Positions 45,216 through 55,058 of a stretch of 64,000 nucleotides of DNA are shown one piece after another. The position numbers were made by a program, and so were the translations under genes. Within the stretch, counting starts at the first letter, position 1. Every line of letters starts with the position of its first letter. This DNA comes from Saposhnikovia divaricata (lineage: Eukaryota; Streptophyta; Magnoliopsida; Apiales; Apiaceae). Below the pieces are notes generated by a model that was not told the DNA's origin, searched no databases, and saw only the letters and a list, made by a program, of their open reading frames with translations. The stretch is from assembly GCA_036435485.1 (NCBI GenBank), contig CM071598.1, forward strand, positions 181,794,148-181,858,147. Reading direction: 5' to 3'.

Positions 45216-46221
45216 TAGAGGTGCACAAAAAGCCCTTCGGACCGGGCTTTATCCGGGCTTTAAAAAGCCCGGGCTTTTTAACAACCGGGCCGGGCCGGGC
45301 TTTTTCAAAAATCGGGCCGGGCCGGGCCGGGCTTTCTCTAAAATATGAGGCCCATTTTAGGCCTTCGGGCCGGGCCGGGCCGGGCTTTTTTCGGGCTTTT
45401 TAAAAAAAAAATTATATATATGTAATTTCTATATTTTTACAAATATTTCTCGATGATCCAACCGTACGGATGATAAGATATATCTAATTAAATGATATAA
45501 CCAAATTTTCAAAAAATAAAAAATTAATTTGGTTGGAGATCTTAATAGAACACTACTATATTGTCTAGTACTCGTAACTAGTGCTTCATCCCAGATTATT
45601 GTTTCTATATTTTTAAAAATATTTCTCGACGATCCAACCGTACGGATGATAAGATATATCTAATTAAATGATATAACCAAATTTTCAAAAAATAAAAAAT
45701 TAATTTGGTTGGAGATCTTAATAGAACATTACTATATTGTCAAGTACTCCTAACTAGTGCTTCATCCCAGATTATTGTTTCTATATTTTTAAAAATATTT
45801 CTCGACGATCCAACCGTACGGATGTCAAGATATATCTAATTAAATGATATTCCCATATTTTCAAAAAATAAAAAATTAATTTGGTTGAAGATTATAAGTT
45901 AAATTAATAAAATAAAAATTTTATCCGGGATTTATCCGGGCTTTATCCGGGCTTCGGGCCGGGCTTTATCCGGGCTTCGGACCGGGCTTTATCCGGGCTT
46001 TTTAAAAGCCCGGGCTTTATCCGGGCTTTTTAAAAGCCCGGGCTTTTAACCGGGCTTTTCGGGCTTCGGGCCGGGCCGGGCTTCGTGGAAAATAGAGGGC
46101 CCATTTTAGGCCTCCGGGCCGGGCCGAACCGGGCCGGGCTTTTTTCGGGCCGGGCTTTTCGGGCTTTTTTTCGGGCCGGATCGGGCCGGGCTTCGGGCTT
46201 CAGGCTTTTTGAACATCTCTA
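45216..46221. mobile_element. hAT-type MITE with GGGCC-rich arms and a 176-bp internal array
   Basis: Ends TAGAGGTGCACAAAAAGCC and GGCTTTTTGAACATCTCTA are imperfectly inverted. The 8-bp flanks CTAACAAC (45208-45215) and GTAACAAC (46222-46229) agree at 7 of 8 positions, fitting the hAT 8-bp duplication. Both arms consist of CGGGCCGGGC / GGGCTTTATCC words. The centre holds two full and one partial copy of a 176-bp unit. No transposase frame. Confidence 0.85.
45426..45893. repeat. 176-bp tandem repeat, 2.7 copies, inside the hAT-type MITE
   Basis: Units start at 45426, 45602 and 45778 (TTTCTATATTTTTA...CTCGAYGATCCAACCGTACGG). The third is cut after about 115 bp. The copies are nearly identical. 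Confidence 0.9.
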
Positions 46222-46956
46222 GTAACAACCTCAACACATGTCTCTCTCACTTGTTAGTACATTTATTCAATTAAAACCAAATGCCAACCTTCCGAAGCTC
46301 ATTATTAATTGTGCTCATAGGCAGCTATCCTTAGAATCACAGGCTCCTTGGATATTTAGTAAATATGATGTTAATTCTTTTACAGAACAAATGATTTCAA
46401 CTATAATTTTGGATAAAAGTAGTAATGATCATAATGGGGTTGAATCAAGGGCGTCGATATGTGTTTTGATTAGTCTTTTTCGTCTTGTATCAAACTGTGC
46501 TTTACTTGTTGCATCTATAATAAATTCAGATATGGGCTTCCTTTTTGCCTAACAAACATGGAAAACTGGATATAAAGACACGGATCCAATCAACCCAAAA
46601 CAGAGTAACTCATGAGGCAAAAAGAATAAAAAACATTGGAAAAGTTTTATGTAATTACCTTAAACGCCCGTAGAACTCATCTGCCCATTCAGATACAAAA
46701 ATAGATTTACTACGTGGGCTAATTCAGAGTCACATATGATATAAATCTTTTTGAAAATTTATTGTTTCTGGAAAATTAGGAAAAAGGTTGAAAATTGAGA
46801 ATTGAAGTGCCTACAATTAGTACACACAAAAAGCTTGTAGCTGCAGAATCATATATTTTTAAAATATCAAATAAAATCAAACTCAATACACCTTGTAATA
46901 ATCACCAAACAGTATCACCAAATGTAACAATTGGGAATTCATCTAAATTGATTATA
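46222..46956. other. Spacer left of the copia element
   Basis: One 104-residue plus-strand frame (46238-46552) starts 17 bp after the MITE. It shows no family motif and no signal or membrane pattern. It may be chance or a relic. Left of the copia insertion the sequence may continue the disrupted gypsy LTR, but this could not be shown. Confidence 0.4.
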
Positions 46957-46961
46957 TTAAC

Positions 46962-47275
46962 TAAAGAGTTAATAAGAAAATGTAGAAGAGCAAATACAGA
47001 CTGATGGGAAAGATAACAAAGCTTTCATTCAATCATACTTATCCTTAAAGGATCAAAATCACAAAGATATAGGACAGACAGAGTAGCTAACAGCTAAGCA
47101 AATCCCACAAAGACCTAAATGCCCATAGGCTTGATTTAAGGAAACAAACAAAGGTGCAACAACGGATAGAAACAAAGGTGGTGAACAATAACAGAAAAGG
47201 AATGTGGTCCATGCAGCTGGAATGTGGTCCATGCAGCCTAGCTGGACTTGTCATGGAGGATGAGAGATGTCATTA
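46962..47275 (-). repeat. 3' LTR of the copia element
   Basis: Minus strand starts TAATGACATCTC and ends AACTCTTTA. It contains a 19-bp tandem repeat (GGAATGTGGTCCATGCAGC twice on the plus strand). Confidence 0.92.
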
Positions 47276-48373
47276 CTCCCCCGCAAGCTGAGCAGGAGGT
47301 GATGACGATGCTCCAAGCTTGTGAAGCAGGTGGTGGTGCTGTTTAACCGAGAGTGGTTTGGTGAGGAGATCTGCAACTTGTTCACTGGAAGGCACATGAG
47401 TAGTGACAATTGTTCCAGTCTTGAGCTTTTCTCTTATGAAATGGCAGTCCACCTCTATGTGTTTGGTTCGTTCATGGTGCACTGGGTTGGCACCTATGGA
47501 GAGTGCTGCAAGATTGTCACAGTGAAGCACAGTAGGTGGGAGATTTGATAATCCCATATCTTTGAGAAGGCCATGTAGCCATGAAACCTCACACACTGTC
47601 AGAGCCATGGCACGGTACTCAGTCTCAGCTGTTGATCGAGCTATAACATTCTGTTTTTTGGCTTTCCAGCTGATGGGGGAATCACCCAGCAAGATACAGA
47701 AGCCTGAGGTTGACCTGCGTGTAACTGGGCAATTGGCCCAGTCACTGTCACTATAAGCATGAAGAACAGCCTTTGAAGATGTAGCAAGTAAGATTCCTTG
47801 TCCAGGATTAGCAACTAGATACCTCAGTAGTCGTTTGGCTGTTTGCATGTGCACACTCGTTGGTTGATGCATGTACTGACTCAAAACATGCACAGGAAAT
47901 GTAATATCTGGCCTCGTGACTGTGAGATAGATTAGTCTCCCAACCAGTCATTGATAAGAGTGTGGATTAGGTAGAACAGTTCCTTTGGAAGGTGTGAGCT
48001 TCATGTGAGTATCCATGGGCACCTTGAGAGGAGTGGCATTAGAGAGTCCATACTCCTTAAGCAAATCTAAAGTATACTTTTTCTGAGATACGAAGAAACC
48101 AGCAGGAGACCTCGAAATTTCCAATCCCAAAAAAATAATTGACAGAACCCAAGTCCTTCATGTGAAACTGAGTAGACAGCATAGTCTTTATGACCTTTAT
48201 TTCAGTTGATGAGCTTCCACATATAAGTATGTCATCGACGTAAACCAACACCAAAGTGGTTGAGCCTTGAGCATGTTTGACAAAGAGACTGTGATCAGTT
48301 TGAGATTGAGCATAATTTAGCTTCAAAAGTACAGATGACAGTTTGTGAAACCACTGTCGTGGTGCTTGCTTGA
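47273..48373 (-). pseudogene. Copia RT C-terminal half and RNase H
   Basis: Minus-strand pieces in order: RT with catalytic LVYVDDILICGSS (about 48230), a frameshift in a seven-T run at about 48134, GLEISRSPAGFFVSQKKY, a TGA at 47948-47950, then RPDITFPVHVLSQYMHQP, the RNase H block SDWANCPVTRRSTSGFC, the histidine/acidic blocks HCDNLAALSIGANP and HERTKHIEVDCHFIREK, and the C-terminus VADLLTKPL. The RT is joined across the nested element to 55059-56333. The frame ends only 2-3 bases inside the LTR border. Confidence 0.92.
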
Positions 48374-48865
48374 TGTTGTGGAATAAAAACGAGGGTTTGT
48401 ATGTATTAAATACAAGGGATGGTGAGCTTCGAGCTTTAATGGCTGTTCTTGTGTTCGAGACTGATCGGTCCTCACAAGATGCCTACGTATCTCTGTATTG
48501 CTAGAGAATCAAGCCAACGTAGTTCTGAGGTGAGGGGTCAGGCCCTTTATATAGGCTGAGGAGCCTTAGAATTATGGTAGGAATAGGAGACTTGGTAGAC
48601 AAGTCTTTGAGGAAGCTTCTAGATCTATTCCTTGTAGGAATCAGTTTCCATATTGAATTGGATGCCTTGGTGGCTAAGTCTTGTAGAGATAATGTCCTTA
48701 TCTGACACTTATTGCTGAGCTGTTTATTACCCCTAATATTAATTACGAAATTAATATTAAAGATAGGTCTTTGGACCCTGTTGGTGGGCCCCACATTCGG
48801 ACCATACCGGGTTTAATTAATGCAACACTAAATGTGTCTTTAGGGTTTATTTTTAGCCCATATCA
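48374..48865 (-). repeat. 3' LTR of the nested Tat-like element
   Basis: Plus strand reads TGTTGTGGAATAAAA ... AGCCCATATCA. A minus-strand TATA-like CTATATAAAGGG lies at about 48541-48552. Confidence 0.95.
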
Positions 48866-50749
48866 TTTGCCCCCCAACTTCTAGGAAAACTGATCAGGTT
48901 TTCCTTGAAGTTTTAACGGTCCTTTCCAAGACTCGGGTCAGGGTTCATCTTTATACACTAGTGTTTCACGAGTATTGTCTTTATGTAAAGCGTGGAGCGA
49001 CCGACGCGTTTATGACAATGTTAATTCGATGCTAATCGGCACTAATCAGCCTTAACGACATTTAAACAATGTTTAAACGACGTTGAACGGCATACAACGG
49101 CACTAAACGGTACTAACTAGCCTTAAATGACACTTAAACAACGTTTAAGTGACGCCAACCGGCATTAAACGACACTGAACGGTGCTTATCGACACTAACG
49201 GTGCTAATCGGCACTTAATCGGTGCTTATCGGCACTAACGAGCCTTGAACGACACTTAAACAATGTTAAGCGATTCTAAACGGTGCTAAACGGCACTAGC
49301 GGGGGTCCGGGGGCAGCAGCCCCCGGGCGGGGTCCAAGGGGCGGCAGCCCCTGGCGGGGTCCAAGGGGCAGAGCCCCTGGCTGGGGTCGAGCTGGTCGAA
49401 TTAAGGGTCCAATTTTCTCCTGGTCGAACGGATTTTCGACCAGAATTCCTAGTCATTTCGACCAGGATTCTGGTCGAATTAAGGGTCCAAAATTTCTTCT
49501 GGTCGAACGAATTTTCGATCAGAATTCCTAGTCATTTCGACCAGGATTCTGGTCGAATTAAGGGCCAAATTCGTGGCCTCGTCGAAGAGTTTTTCGACCA
49601 GGATTCTTGGTCATTTCGACCAGGATTCTGGTCGAATTAATGGCCTTTTTCGTGGCTCAGTCGAACAATTTTTCGACCAGGATTCTTGGTCATTTCGACC
49701 AGGATTCTGGTCGAATTAATGGCCTTTTAATGGCTTGGTCTGTCAAGACCTCGATTTTACGTGACTAAAAAGTAAGGTCTCAATTTTCTTGAGCCCATGA
49801 CCGTGCCTAAAGCAAACTTCTCTATAGCGGAGTGATTCAGGTCAGCTTCATGAAGCACCTTGGTGACATAGTAAATGGGTTTCCAAACCTTCCACGAGAA
49901 AGCTTCAAAATCCTTTCAAAGGTTTCATGCTTGCCTAATCTTACATAGAATTACTTTGAACCTTTCATCCACCTTGTTGGAATGTTGATTCAGTTACTCA
50001 TTCTTGAGTTGTTCACGAATCTCTTGATCCAAGGTTGGATCTGATAGCTTTGTTGGCCTTCCAAGGCTTCAACTTAGTTCCTTAGCCCTTGATTTATAAC
50101 ACAAGGCCTGTATTCTAAGGTTGATGTTTGTGTTCTGGATCACCAACACGAGGTTTCAGGTCAATATGAGGTGTTTGTTATGCCTTAAATGGTTTCGTGA
50201 ACCTTGACTTGTGACCTTCCGGGCCTTAACTTATTTGCTGAGACCTTGGTTTTAAGGTTATTATCAACCCTTGATTCTCATTCTAAGATGTAGAATGATG
50301 AAGTCCCTTAGTTCTTGCCCCCCTTGCTTCATATAGTGGAGGTCTTGCTTCTCGGTTGATCGCTCAAGGAGTTCACTTGCTCTTCAGCGTTTGACTTCAA
50401 GTCCGGTGTGTCTTGGCTGGTTGTTAACCTTCTTTTCTTGATTCTAGGTTTCCAACCTTCTTCTTATGCTCACAAGACCTTGCTTTGGTTTATATTCGAT
50501 TGAAGGCTCTTGATTCGAGTCCTTAAACATCAAATGACAAATTTGATTAGAGGTAGACAGCCTTTTTGGCCATCAAGGCTAAAATTTTGTGTCGGGATTT
50601 GAGATTCAAGATTTTAAGTAAGGAATGACAAAGGACCTCTCATCTCAACACTCTCACTAACTGTTTCTGTGCCTTCAAGGCATTATCAGGGAGCCAACTA
50701 GTCTCGAGATGAGCTCGAAGAGGGTCTATCCTTCAGCTTACATCAACTG
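48866..50749 (-). other. Noncoding 3' region of the nested Tat-like element
   Basis: No polymerase or integrase domain recognised. From about 49010 to 49285 there are many short degenerate words of the type CGGCACTAAACGG. At 49296-49385 there is a G/C-rich block with the palindrome-like GGGGGCAGCAGCCCCC repeated in variants. A 79-bp tandem array follows. 49735-50749 is low-identity remnant sequence without a recognised frame. Confidence 0.6.
49392..49735. repeat. 79-bp tandem array (TGGTCGAATTAA units)
   Basis: Units start with CTGGTCGAATT at 49392, 49470, 49549, 49628 and 49707, a period of 78-79 bp. Each contains two or more copies of TTTCGACCAGRATTC in direct or inverted sense. Confidence 0.92.
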
Positions 50750-51360
50750 GTGCTACCAATTTTGATTCGATGGTGGGGTCTTCAGGACCTGGAAGCAAAA
50801 GCTCTCTGCATAATTATTTATCTCAGAAGAGCCATACTTAGACTGGGCTTCGGCCTTAATGTTCTTTTCTCTCTTGGGATATACTCAACATGGCATTTAT
50901 CGAGCGGGGCTATCACGGCTTTCACAATCCTTAAGTGTTTGGCCATATTCTTTTCTCTAGCCTCAAACTCTCCATTGACTTGTGAGACTACCAGATTTGA
51001 GTCTCCACAAACTTTCAGGTTCTTCACCCTCAGGGCTCTCGTCAATCCAAGGCTGGCCATCAGAGCTTCATACTCCGCCTCGTTGCAGGTTGTTTGGAAG
51101 TCCAATCTTCAAGGCATACTCGAGTGTGAACCCATCGGGGCTTTGCAGAACTTAACCTGCACCACTGGTTTTTGTTTTAGATGCCCCATGAAAATAGAGC
51201 TTTTTGTTTTTGATGCCCCAATATTCCTTCTTCTCTTCCAGGGGTTTCTCACCTTGCTGACCTTCCTGGTCTATTACCTCATGCCCCCCGACTTCTTGGT
51301 TGTCAATGGTATATTCAACCACGAAGTCAGCTAGAGCCTGAGCTTTGATGGCCGTACTAG
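50750..51360 (-). pseudogene. RNase H remnant of the Tat-like element (copy 2)
   Basis: Minus strand shows TAIKAQALADFVVEYTIDNQ, then LYFHGASKTKTSGAG (RNase H first block; His replaces the usual catalytic Asp), an in-frame TAA, a frameshift, and CNEAEYEALMASLGLTRALR, CGDSNLVVSQVNGEFEARE (second and third blocks). Decayed and nonfunctional. It is a second, more complete version of the segment at the end of the gag-protease frame. Confidence 0.8.
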
Positions 51361-51825
51361 GCTTAACATCGAATTCTTTTAGTTAGATTGCCCACTTGAT
51401 GAGCCTTCCATTGGCTTTCATGCTATGCAATATGTTTCTTCAGCGGGTGTTCCATCAGGACTTCAACGTTTGTCTTTATCCAGGATCCTTCAAGGACTTA
51501 AACTCTTATTTGCTGTAACCTAACTCTACCATTCGAGGTATGCATTCGTTTGTTTTCATTCGTGTATTCTTTTATTTTCGGTACTTGGTCTTCTTTGACT
51601 CACACATCAGGTGCTTGGCACATAAATAAAATCACAATCAATGAATGGAAAAAAATCTTGCATTAATAACTTGAAATGGGTTCAACCCTTACATAGAGTA
51701 CTACTGTCCTACTCGGAGCAACATGCTCTGCAATGGTTTTAATGAACCTTATTTCTACTTCTACTATATAAATATGAAGCTAAGTCCTACTAGAATAACT
51801 TAAGCCGAATCGGGGTTTTGCAAGA

Positions 51826-54210
51826 CTAGGCCTGCACCACTTGATTTTGTTTTTGATGCTCCATCAAAATAGAGCACCCGCCACTCCTTCTGGTCTCCTC
51901 ATTCTTATTCTGCAGTTCACTTCCTGCTCGGGGTACTACCTCCTGCCCCCCAACTTCTTGGTTGCCAATGGTGCACTCAATCACAAAGTCAGTTAACGCC
52001 TTAGCCTCAATGGCTGTCCGAGGCTTCTGTGTGATGTCCTCTGCTGACCTTTCTTTGTGTTCCTTACCACTGTGGACATCTATGTCTTCAATCGGAAGGA
52101 CCTGCCCCCCGACTCCATCAGGCCTTAACGAGGCTACATAACAGCTTCGTGCCATCTTCTGATCACCTTTATGTTCTCCAACACCATTCCTGGTAGGGAA
52201 CTTGATCTTCACATGATAGGTTGAGGCAACAGCCTTAAATGCATGAAGTCCAGTCCTTCCAAGGATAGCGTTGTACGTTGAAGCTGCCTTGATTACCAGG
52301 AAGTTCAACATCTGAGTGGCCTCCTTGGGCTCTTGCCCGATAGTTACAGGCAGCTGAATAGTCCCTTCAACTTTGGATTTTACTCCATTAAATCCGTATA
52401 TAGGCATGTTATTGGGGGTCAACTGAGAATCAGTGTATCCCATCTTCACAAACGCATCATGAAACAGAATGTCAACGGAAGCTCCATTGTCTATCAAGAC
52501 TCGCTTCACCTCCGAGTTTCCAATCACAGGAGTTATAACCAACGGGTCATCATGGGGGAACTTCACCCCTTCCAAGTCTAAGTCATCAAAGCTAATCGCT
52601 ACCTCAGTTTTTGCACGCTTCGGGGCCTCTCCCACGATGTGCAACACCTCTCGAGCATAAGCCTTTCGAGAGTTCCTAGTTGTCCCGGCCGCAGTCGGGC
52701 CTCCTGAGATCATGTTGATTACTGGCCCTCGGGGCTGTGGGTTGCGATCTTGATCGTCATCCCTTCTATTATAGTCTCTTCTCTGATTAGCACGGTCTTC
52801 ACCCTTAGTGAAGTGCCTCAGCTTCCCTCTACGGATCAAAAACTCAATCTCATCTTTGAGTTGCTTACAATCGTCAGTGTCATGCCCCACGTCTCTATGG
52901 AATCTGCAATACTGATTCTGGTTTCTCTTTGCGGGATCACCCCTGAGTGGCTTCGGCCATCTGAAATCCTTATCATTCTCAATGTCCAACAAGATTCGAC
53001 TCCTAGGAGTATTCAACCTTGCATACTCAGTGAACCTTGACCCTTGGTTCTTCTTAGGGGCAGAGTCGGAGTCCTCGCTAGTTCGGGGATACTTGTCCCT
53101 AGCATCATACTCTTGATCATCATAGTCCTGGTCTTGCTTTCGCTTCTTGGAGTCATTGTTACCTCCTCCTCCACCTACGGTGGTTTCTTTCTTCAAGCTA
53201 TCCTCAGCTTTAATATACTTATCAGCCCTTCGTTGGAGCTCAGCCATGTTCTCCGGGGGATGCTTCGCCAATGATCTCTTGAAGAAGAGGTCAGTGGTTC
53301 CGTGTTCCAGGGCTACCATTGCCACCTTATTTTCCAAATCAGTGATGTTCAACGTCTCCTTAGTGAATCGCTTGAGGTAATCCCTCAGATTTTCGTTCTT
53401 TCCTTGTACCACATACATAAGAGACGCGGAGCTCTTCTCATGTACCCTTCCGCTAATGAATTGGCTAACGAAGGCGGCACTCAACTCCTTAAAAGAGCCA
53501 ATAGAGTTTGCAGGTAGACGGCTATACCATCTTTGAGCCATGCCTGACAGAGTTTGAGGGAACGCCCTACACTTTAAGGCATCACTAGCAGGCAGCAGCA
53601 GCAGTGCGTTCGAGAACGTCCTGACGTGATTTGCGGGATCACCCGTTCCATCATAAGCCTTAATTGTCGGCATCTTAAACTTCCTAGAAATATGAGCATT
53701 CATCACCTCCTCAGTAAACGGGGGTGTTGGATCATCAGGATCTCCTAGAGGCATCAGATCTTTGGGGTTTCCCTTGGGAATTTCCATCCTTGTGGTTGTT
53801 CTTCCGAATAAGGCATCAACCCTTCTTTGTCTCCTTGAAGACCTCTCCAAATCAATGACGGGAATCGTTCCTGAGGTTGGAGGAGGTCGAGTTTGATTCT
53901 GTCTTGCTTGCTCCATTGCTATGTCATCCTTCAGCCTTTGGATCTCAGCCTCGTGAGCCTTAATCCTCTCCTCAGCCGTTGGTGGAGGTCCATCATGGAT
54001 CCCTTGAGTCCTTCCTTGAGGCTCTCTTCTAGAACGTTGCCTCCTCGGGGCTTCATCACGATCATCATCCTCAGACGATGAATCATCAGTATAAGGGCCA
54101 GAGTAGTCATCATAATCTCGGTCCCGGATTTGTAAGGCATGACCACTTGGTCCTGAACCTTGAGTCATCGGGGGGTAGTTGGGCAGACCGTGCCTGGGAT
54201 TAGTGTTCAA
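51826..54210 (-). CDS. Gag-protease of the nested Tat-like element, fused to an RNase H-flank fragment
   Basis: A long intact frame (794 codons from a TTG; first ATG at 54168). A better gag start at ATG 54533 is separated by a TAA and a frameshift. Order: charged N-terminus, retrotransposon gag domain (MPTIKAYDGTGDPANHVRTF, GMAQRWYSRLPANSIGSF, LRDYLKRFTKETLNI), CCHC-like YCRFHRDVGHDTDDCKQLK, linker VINMISGGPTAAGTTRNSRK, then protease VLIDNGASVDILFHDAF and YNAILGRTGLHAFKAV. The frame then passes straight to PRTAIEAKALTDFVIECT, which in full Tat elements lies after RT beside RNase H. So RT has been deleted in frame. The last 25 residues are out of frame with the true RNase H start (YFDGASKTKSSGAG in another frame). 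Confidence 0.92.
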   Translation of the reverse strand: MNTNPRHGLPNYPPMTQGSGPSGHALQIRDRDYDDYSGPYTDDSSSEDDDRDEAPRRQRSRREPQGRTQGIHDGPPPTAEERIKAHEAEIQRLKDDIAMEQARQNQTRPPPTSGTIPVIDLERSSRRQRRVDALFGRTTTRMEIPKGNPKDLMPLGDPDDPTPPFTEEVMNAHISRKFKMPTIKAYDGTGDPANHVRTFSNALLLLPASDALKCRAFPQTLSGMAQRWYSRLPANSIGSFKELSAAFVSQFISGRVHEKSSASLMYVVQGKNENLRDYLKRFTKETLNITDLENKVAMVALEHGTTDLFFKRSLAKHPPENMAELQRRADKYIKAEDSLKKETTVGGGGGNNDSKKRKQDQDYDDQEYDARDKYPRTSEDSDSAPKKNQGSRFTEYARLNTPRSRILLDIENDKDFRWPKPLRGDPAKRNQNQYCRFHRDVGHDTDDCKQLKDEIEFLIRRGKLRHFTKGEDRANQRRDYNRRDDDQDRNPQPRGPVINMISGGPTAAGTTRNSRKAYAREVLHIVGEAPKRAKTEVAISFDDLDLEGVKFPHDDPLVITPVIGNSEVKRVLIDNGASVDILFHDAFVKMGYTDSQLTPNNMPIYGFNGVKSKVEGTIQLPVTIGQEPKEATQMLNFLVIKAASTYNAILGRTGLHAFKAVASTYHVKIKFPTRNGVGEHKGDQKMARSCYVASLRPDGVGGQVLPIEDIDVHSGKEHKERSAEDITQKPRTAIEAKALTDFVIECTIGNQEVGGQEVVPRAGSELQNKNEETRRSGGCSILMEHQKQNQVVQA

Positions 54211-54440
54211 GGGGAGATCCGTAGTATGGATCTGTACCCTGGTGGCGGGTTGTTCGGATCAACAATCTGAAGAGAGTTGGTCGCTTGTCCTGCCTGATTG
54301 GTCAGAGGCAACGTACTCTCAGCATGGGGGATCACCCCTTGTTGCTGAGAAACTTGAGAGTGGATGATGACAGCTGATGCTGGGGGAGCCTGTTGAATGA
54401 TCGTCCCTGATGCTGGGGGAGTCTGTTGGATGATCGCCCC

Positions 54441-54533
54441 TTATACTGGGGGAGCCTGTTCGGTCAGGGGTGGAGCAGAGCTGAGTGGCACGGCCTCAGT
54501 TACAACTGGTGTTGTTCTTCGTGTTTGAACCAT
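54441..54533 (-). pseudogene. Original gag N-terminus of the nested Tat-like element
   Basis: ATG at 54533, only 17 bp inside the primer-binding site, opens a Thr/Pro-rich frame (MVQTRRTTPVVTEAVPLSS) ended by TAA at 54441-54443. Beyond the stop the same frame continues with QQTPPASG-type repeats before a frameshift into the main gag-protease frame. Confidence 0.7.
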
Positions 54534-54549
54534 GGTTGATGTTGTCGTC

Positions 54550-54566
54550 CCACAGACGGCGCCAAA
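54550..54566 (-). promoter_or_regulatory. Primer-binding site (TGGCGCC type) of the nested Tat-like element
   Basis: Minus strand TTTGGCGCCGTCTGTGG directly inside the 5' LTR. Typical of plant Tat-lineage elements; tRNA species not determined. Confidence 0.75.
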
Positions 54567-55058
54567 TGTTGTGGAATAAAAACGAGGGTTTGTATGTATT
54601 AAATACAAGGGATGGTGAGCTTCGAGCTTTAATGGCTGTTCTTGCGTTCGAGACTGATCGGTCCTCACAAGATGCCTACATATCTCTGTATTGCTAGAGA
54701 ATCAAGCCAACGTAGTTCTCAGGTGAGGGGTCAGGCCCTTTATATAGGCTGAGGAGCCTTAGAATTATGGTAGGAATAGGAGACTTGGTAGACAAGTCTT
54801 TGAGGAAGCTTCTAGATCTATTCCTTGTAGGAATCAGTTTCCATATTGAATTGGATGCCTTGGTGGCTAAGTCTTGTAGAGATAATGTCCTTATCTGACA
54901 CTTATTGCTGAGCTGTTTATTACCCCTAATATTAATTACGAAATTAATATTAAAGATAGGTCTTTGGACCCTGTTGGTGGGCCCCACATTCGGACCATAC
55001 CGGGTTTAATTAATGCAACACTAAATGTGTCTTTAGGGTTTATTTTTAGCCCATATCA
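54567..55058 (-). repeat. 5' LTR of the nested Tat-like element
   Basis: Partner of 48374-48865, same 492-bp length. Differences noted near the plus-strand start: GTGTTCG/GCGTTCG, CTACGTAT/CTACATAT and TCTGAGG/TCTCAGG. Minus-strand TATA-like CTATATAAAGGG at about 54734-54745. Confidence 0.95.

Larger units (their letters stand above)
48374..55058 (-). mobile_element. Non-autonomous Tat-like gypsy retrotransposon nested in copia RT
   Basis: 492-bp LTRs (48374-48865 and 54567-55058) with TG...CA ends and 5-bp duplication CTTGA (48369-48373 and 55059-55063). By eye three LTR differences, all in the first 170 bp of the plus-strand reading. Primer site TGGCGCCGTCTGTGG (54550-54564) and purine tract GTTGGGGGGCAAA next to the 3' LTR are intact. 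It keeps gag and protease, has fragments of RNase H, but no RT or integrase that I can find, and has a repeat-rich noncoding 3' region. A deletion derivative likely to need proteins in trans. Confidence 0.93.

Noticed and set aside
46238..46552. 104-residue plus-strand open frame
   Set aside because: No recognisable domain, no supporting gene structure, located in a transposon-rich spacer; chance or relic cannot be told apart.
49283..49531. Gly/Pro/Arg-rich plus-strand open frame
   Set aside because: It is the translation of GC-rich palindromes and the 79-bp array, not a gene.
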